NCBI GenBank assembly: GCA_029863825.1
Contig: JAOTUP010000075.1
Span: 1-7,739, forward strand
Source of the DNA: Acidobacteriota bacterium
GTDB lineage: Bacteria; Acidobacteriota; Thermoanaerobaculia; Multivoradales; JAHEKO01
Reading direction: 5' to 3'
DNA length: 7,739 bases
Shown: in pieces, positions 6,125 through 7,739 of the stretch
How positions within the stretch are numbered: position 1 is the first letter of the stretch
How the letters are laid out: every line of letters begins with the position of its first letter
Program-made: the position numbers and the translations under genes
The notes under the pieces: model-generated
Told to the model about the DNA's origin: nothing
What the model saw: only the letters and a program-made list of their open reading frames with translations
Databases searched by the model: none

Positions 6125-6358
6125 TCAGTCCCGATCGCTCCAGCTTCCGCGTGCCACCGGACAAATCAGCGCCGTCCCAAGAAGGGTGATGATCAGCGAC
6201 GCCGCTACCAGAGACGTAAGCGGTTGGTGTTTCGCCGCCAACCGACCGCAGGGTCGCTCAGAGACGAAGTCGAACAGAGAAGAGTGGATGACGTGCACGA
6301 ACCAGATCAGACCGACCGGGGGAATGATCGCAGCGGCGTAGATCAAGAACAGCATCAT
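6125..6358 (-). CDS. Small two-helix membrane protein, unknown
   Basis: Encodes 77 residues with two hydrophobic segments, about 2-24 (LFLIYAAAIIPPVGLIWFVHVI) and 47-67 (LTSLVAASLIITLLGTALIC), joined by a basic loop holding ERPCGRL. The tail is polar (GSWSDRD). Two ATG codons stand in tandem (6358 and 6355); GGAAGAG (6370-6364) lies five bases before the first. It begins 39 bases after the phosphatase stop and ends 32 bases before the CPBP start, all in one direction, so cotranscription is likely. I recognise no family. As a tiny membrane partner between a phosphatase and a membrane protease it might be a regulator, an adaptor or a substrate; this is inference from position alone. The hydrophobic pattern and context make it a real gene rather than a frame shadow. 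Confidence 0.75.
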   Translation of the reverse strand: MMLFLIYAAAIIPPVGLIWFVHVIHSSLFDFVSERPCGRLAAKHQPLTSLVAASLIITLLGTALICPVARGSWSDRD

Positions 6359-6397
6359 CCGGTCTCTTCCGACACTCCTGAGAGCCTGCGTGAGCTC

Positions 6398-7393
6398 TCA
6401 CTCTCCCGCCGACCGCTCGACCACCATGAAGGTCAGGTCGTCCTCCAGGAGGCTCGTGGCCTGGTGCTCTCGGACGGCCCAGTAGATCGAGCGGGTCAGA
6501 TCCATCGGCGATTCCTTCCGCGCCTGCCGAAGTCCCGCAAGCCGCTGCGTTCCGAACTCCTCATCGCTCGGACTTCGTGCCTCCACCAGCCCGTCGGTAA
6601 AAAGGAGCAAGACGTCGCTCTCGTCGAGCCGGAACTGCCCCTCGTCGAAAGTCAGTCGTGGCAGAAGCCCCAGAGGTTTCCCGGTGGACTCGAGATGCTC
6701 GACTTCCCCCGACGAACGCAGCAGGAGCATCGGATTGTGACCGGAAGAGGCATAGAGAATCCGCCCGTCGACTCGGGCCCGAAGCCAGAGCGCGGTAGCA
6801 AACAGGGCCCGCGAGTCTTCTGGATTCCTCGCCGCCAGCATCCCCTCGTTGACCCGCTGAGCAAATGCAGCCGGCGCCAGGCCGTCTTCGATGCGGTTGA
6901 TCAAGAAATAGAGCGTCGCAGCCGCCAATCCCGCGCGCACGCCGTGGCCGGAGACATCGGCGATCCAAAGGAACAGCTCTTCGCCTTCCAACCGCCAGCC
7001 CAACAGGTCGCCGCTCAAGTGGCAGTACGACTCGAGAATGGCCGCAATGCGCAAGGGGCTTTCCGGCGGCAGGTGGCGCGGGAGCAGGTCGAACTGAAGC
7101 CGGTGACCGAGCCGCAGCGCGGGATCCATGTCGGGGAACAGGTGTGGTCGATAGTAGAAGTCGAGAGCACCTGATTCCTTCTTCGCCAGCTGAGTCAGTG
7201 AACCATCCGTGCCCCATTCGGGAGTGCCCCCGAGATCCAGGGAACGAAGGCGGCCCTCGACGACCTCTCCGAGAGTCTGCTCCCCGAGCCATGTCGACAG
7301 ATCGAAGGCTTTGCCCAGCTCGACCGTGAGCTCGTTCACGACTTCGTCGGGAGCGCGGTGGCTCAGCCCAGAGCTGTCCTGCGGCGTAGGCAT
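6398..7393 (-). CDS. SpoIIE/RsbU-type PP2C serine/threonine phosphatase
   Basis: A 331-residue soluble protein from ATG 7393 (GTG at 7396 is an in-frame alternative one codon earlier). Residues 1-95 are mostly polar and helical with no PAS, GAF, HAMP or receiver signature. From about 98 the PP2C-like SpoIIE domain runs to the end: LQFDLLPRHLP (99-109), S127-G-D129, A145-D146-V-S-G-H-G151, F198-A-T-A, S217-G-H-N220, T266-D267-G-L-V-E-A272 and D318-D319-L-T321. These aspartates would bind the two metal ions. Such enzymes normally dephosphorylate anti-sigma-factor antagonists (STAS proteins) in partner-switching pathways. No STAS or anti-sigma kinase gene lies in the window. The first motif is SGDLLGW rather than the common GGDxYD, a mild divergence. 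It is probably the first gene of the operon with the 77-residue protein and the CPBP protease. Family is certain, partner unknown. Confidence 0.93.
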   Translation of the reverse strand: MPTPQDSSGLSHRAPDEVVNELTVELGKAFDLSTWLGEQTLGEVVEGRLRSLDLGGTPEWGTDGSLTQLAKKESGALDFYYRPHLFPDMDPALRLGHRLQFDLLPRHLPPESPLRIAAILESYCHLSGDLLGWRLEGEELFLWIADVSGHGVRAGLAAATLYFLINRIEDGLAPAAFAQRVNEGMLAARNPEDSRALFATALWLRARVDGRILYASSGHNPMLLLRSSGEVEHLESTGKPLGLLPRLTFDEGQFRLDESDVLLLFTDGLVEARSPSDEEFGTQRLAGLRQARKESPMDLTRSIYWAVREHQATSLLEDDLTFMVVERSAGE

Positions 7394-7396
7394 CAC

Positions 7397-7562
7397 TCGA
7401 GAATTCTATGCGAGCGGCCGACGAGACCGCAGACTGTTGCAGAAAGCCTCAGTGCGCTCCAACCAGCGCTCGATCGCTACACGCTTGTCAGCAGCTCGGG
7501 CGACAAGTCCATGGCCACCGGGTCCCGTTTGCTGACGCCGCCTCTAATGAGCCGGCGCACTG
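7397..7562. other. Spacer upstream of the phosphatase operon
   Basis: These 166 bases contain the -10-like TAGAAT near the left end, a CTTGTC/GACAAG dyad (7484-7489 and 7502-7507) with a 12-base loop, and a 27-codon minus-strand ORF (7477-7560) that I do not call. The dyad lies after the small membrane gene on the minus strand and could mark its 3' end, but no U-tract follows. Confidence 0.4.
7403..7408 (-). promoter_or_regulatory. -10 element for the phosphatase operon, probable leaderless start
   Basis: On the minus strand TAGAAT (7408-7403) matches TATAAT at five of six positions. Six bases separate it from GTG 7396, and nine from ATG 7393. There is no Shine-Dalgarno before either start. 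Transcription seven bases downstream would begin on the GTG, or put the ATG at +4. No clear -35 is seen. Confidence 0.45.
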
Positions 7563-7706
7563 TCACGCACCTTCGTCTTCCAGCGCTTTACCCTCGAACG
7601 ATCCGGGTCCATCCGGCGACAGTGTAGACATCGCAAACACCAGTCCCATCGCGACAATCGCTGCCACGAGACACCCGAGAAGGAAGATGGCGAGAACGAT
7701 CGTCAC
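7563..7706 (-). CDS. 47-residue single-pass membrane protein
   Basis: GTG 7706 opens a frame for 47 residues: an N-terminal membrane helix (about 2-26, TIVLAIFLLGCLVAAIVAMG and on), then a short polar, acidic tail ending GKALEDEGA. A GGAG lies eight bases before the start, inside the last codons of the preceding gene, whose stop is only three bases upstream; this is typical of coupled operon genes. The layout (one N-terminal helix, then an Asp/Gly/Pro stretch and an A-L-x-D/E tail) is loosely like CcoS/FixS, the small cbb3 oxidase assembly protein that usually follows the CcoI ATPase gene. The resemblance is weak and I do not assign the name. The helix and context support a real gene. Confidence 0.55.
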   Translation of the reverse strand: MTIVLAIFLLGCLVAAIVAMGLVFAMSTLSPDGPGSFEGKALEDEGA

Positions 7707-7709
7707 GCC

Positions 7710-7739
7710 TCAGGCTCCGGTCGCGTTCATCGCCGCTTG
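7710..7739 (-). CDS. C-terminal end of a gene cut by the window edge
   Basis: Reading leftward from the window edge, nine in-frame codons (QAAMNATGA) end at TGA (7712-7710), three bases before the GTG of the 47-residue membrane protein. The close spacing and the ribosome site of the next gene within these codons suggest a coupled upstream gene. Too little is present to name it. Confidence 0.3.
   Translation of the reverse strand, partial: QAAMNATGA

Noticed and set aside
6093..6164. N-terminal extension of the CPBP protein from TTG 6164
   Set aside because: No Shine-Dalgarno, overlaps the end of the 77-residue gene, and GTG 6092 has GGAGG at short distance.
6561..7292. Minus-strand 243-codon frame within the phosphatase gene
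   Set aside because: It is an out-of-frame shadow of the SpoIIE domain, Arg/Ala/Gly-rich and without motifs.
7477..7560. 27-codon minus-strand ORF (VRRLIRGGVS...) two bases after the 47-residue gene
   Set aside because: Weak ribosome site, no pattern, and too short to support without conservation data.

Overview
The window is GC-rich (low-to-mid 60s percent by eye), densely coded bacterial DNA, with no phage, insertion sequence, CRISPR, tRNA or rRNA signature that I can see. The gene styles (an exported DUF1326 protein, a TrkA_C-containing SLC13 permease, a GT-C-like membrane protein, a stand-alone SpoIIE phosphatase and a CPBP protease), together with GC-rich codons and mixed ATG/GTG starts, would fit an environmental Acidobacteriota-like or similarly deep-branching Gram-negative genome. 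That placement is an impression, not something the sequence proves.

Left half, plus strand. An exported, probably lipoprotein DUF1326 protein (30-713) is followed by a 359-base intergenic stretch holding a well-paired RNA-hairpin candidate (800-844). A possible 44-residue leader ORF (1073-1207) sits just before a 588-residue SLC13/DASS-type anion permease with two TrkA_C domains (1220-2986). A 393-base spacer with several hairpins and one doubtful 96-residue ORF (3050-3340) leads to a 589-residue polytopic membrane protein of glycosyltransferase GT-C type (3380-5149).

Right half, minus strand. Reading leftward from the right edge there is the last few codons of a gene cut by the window, a 47-residue single-pass membrane protein (7563-7706), then a compact three-gene cluster: a SpoIIE/RsbU-type PP2C phosphatase (6398-7393), a 77-residue two-helix membrane protein (6125-6358) and a CPBP intramembrane protease (5310-6092). 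The gaps inside the cluster are 39 and 32 bases, so it is probably one transcript. It converges with the GT-C-like gene over a 160-base spacer carrying two hairpins that may end transcription from both sides.

Most interesting points: (1) the first genes of two transcription units (3380 and 7393/7396) have no usable Shine-Dalgarno sequence but carry a -10-like hexamer (TACTAT, TAGAAT) exactly six bases before the start codon, which is the arrangement of leaderless mRNAs, whereas the downstream genes in the minus-strand cluster have Shine-Dalgarno sequences; (2) the phosphatase / tiny membrane protein / membrane protease cluster could be an uncharacterised membrane-signalling module; (3) the structured element at 800-844. 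No clear new defence or mobile system is visible.
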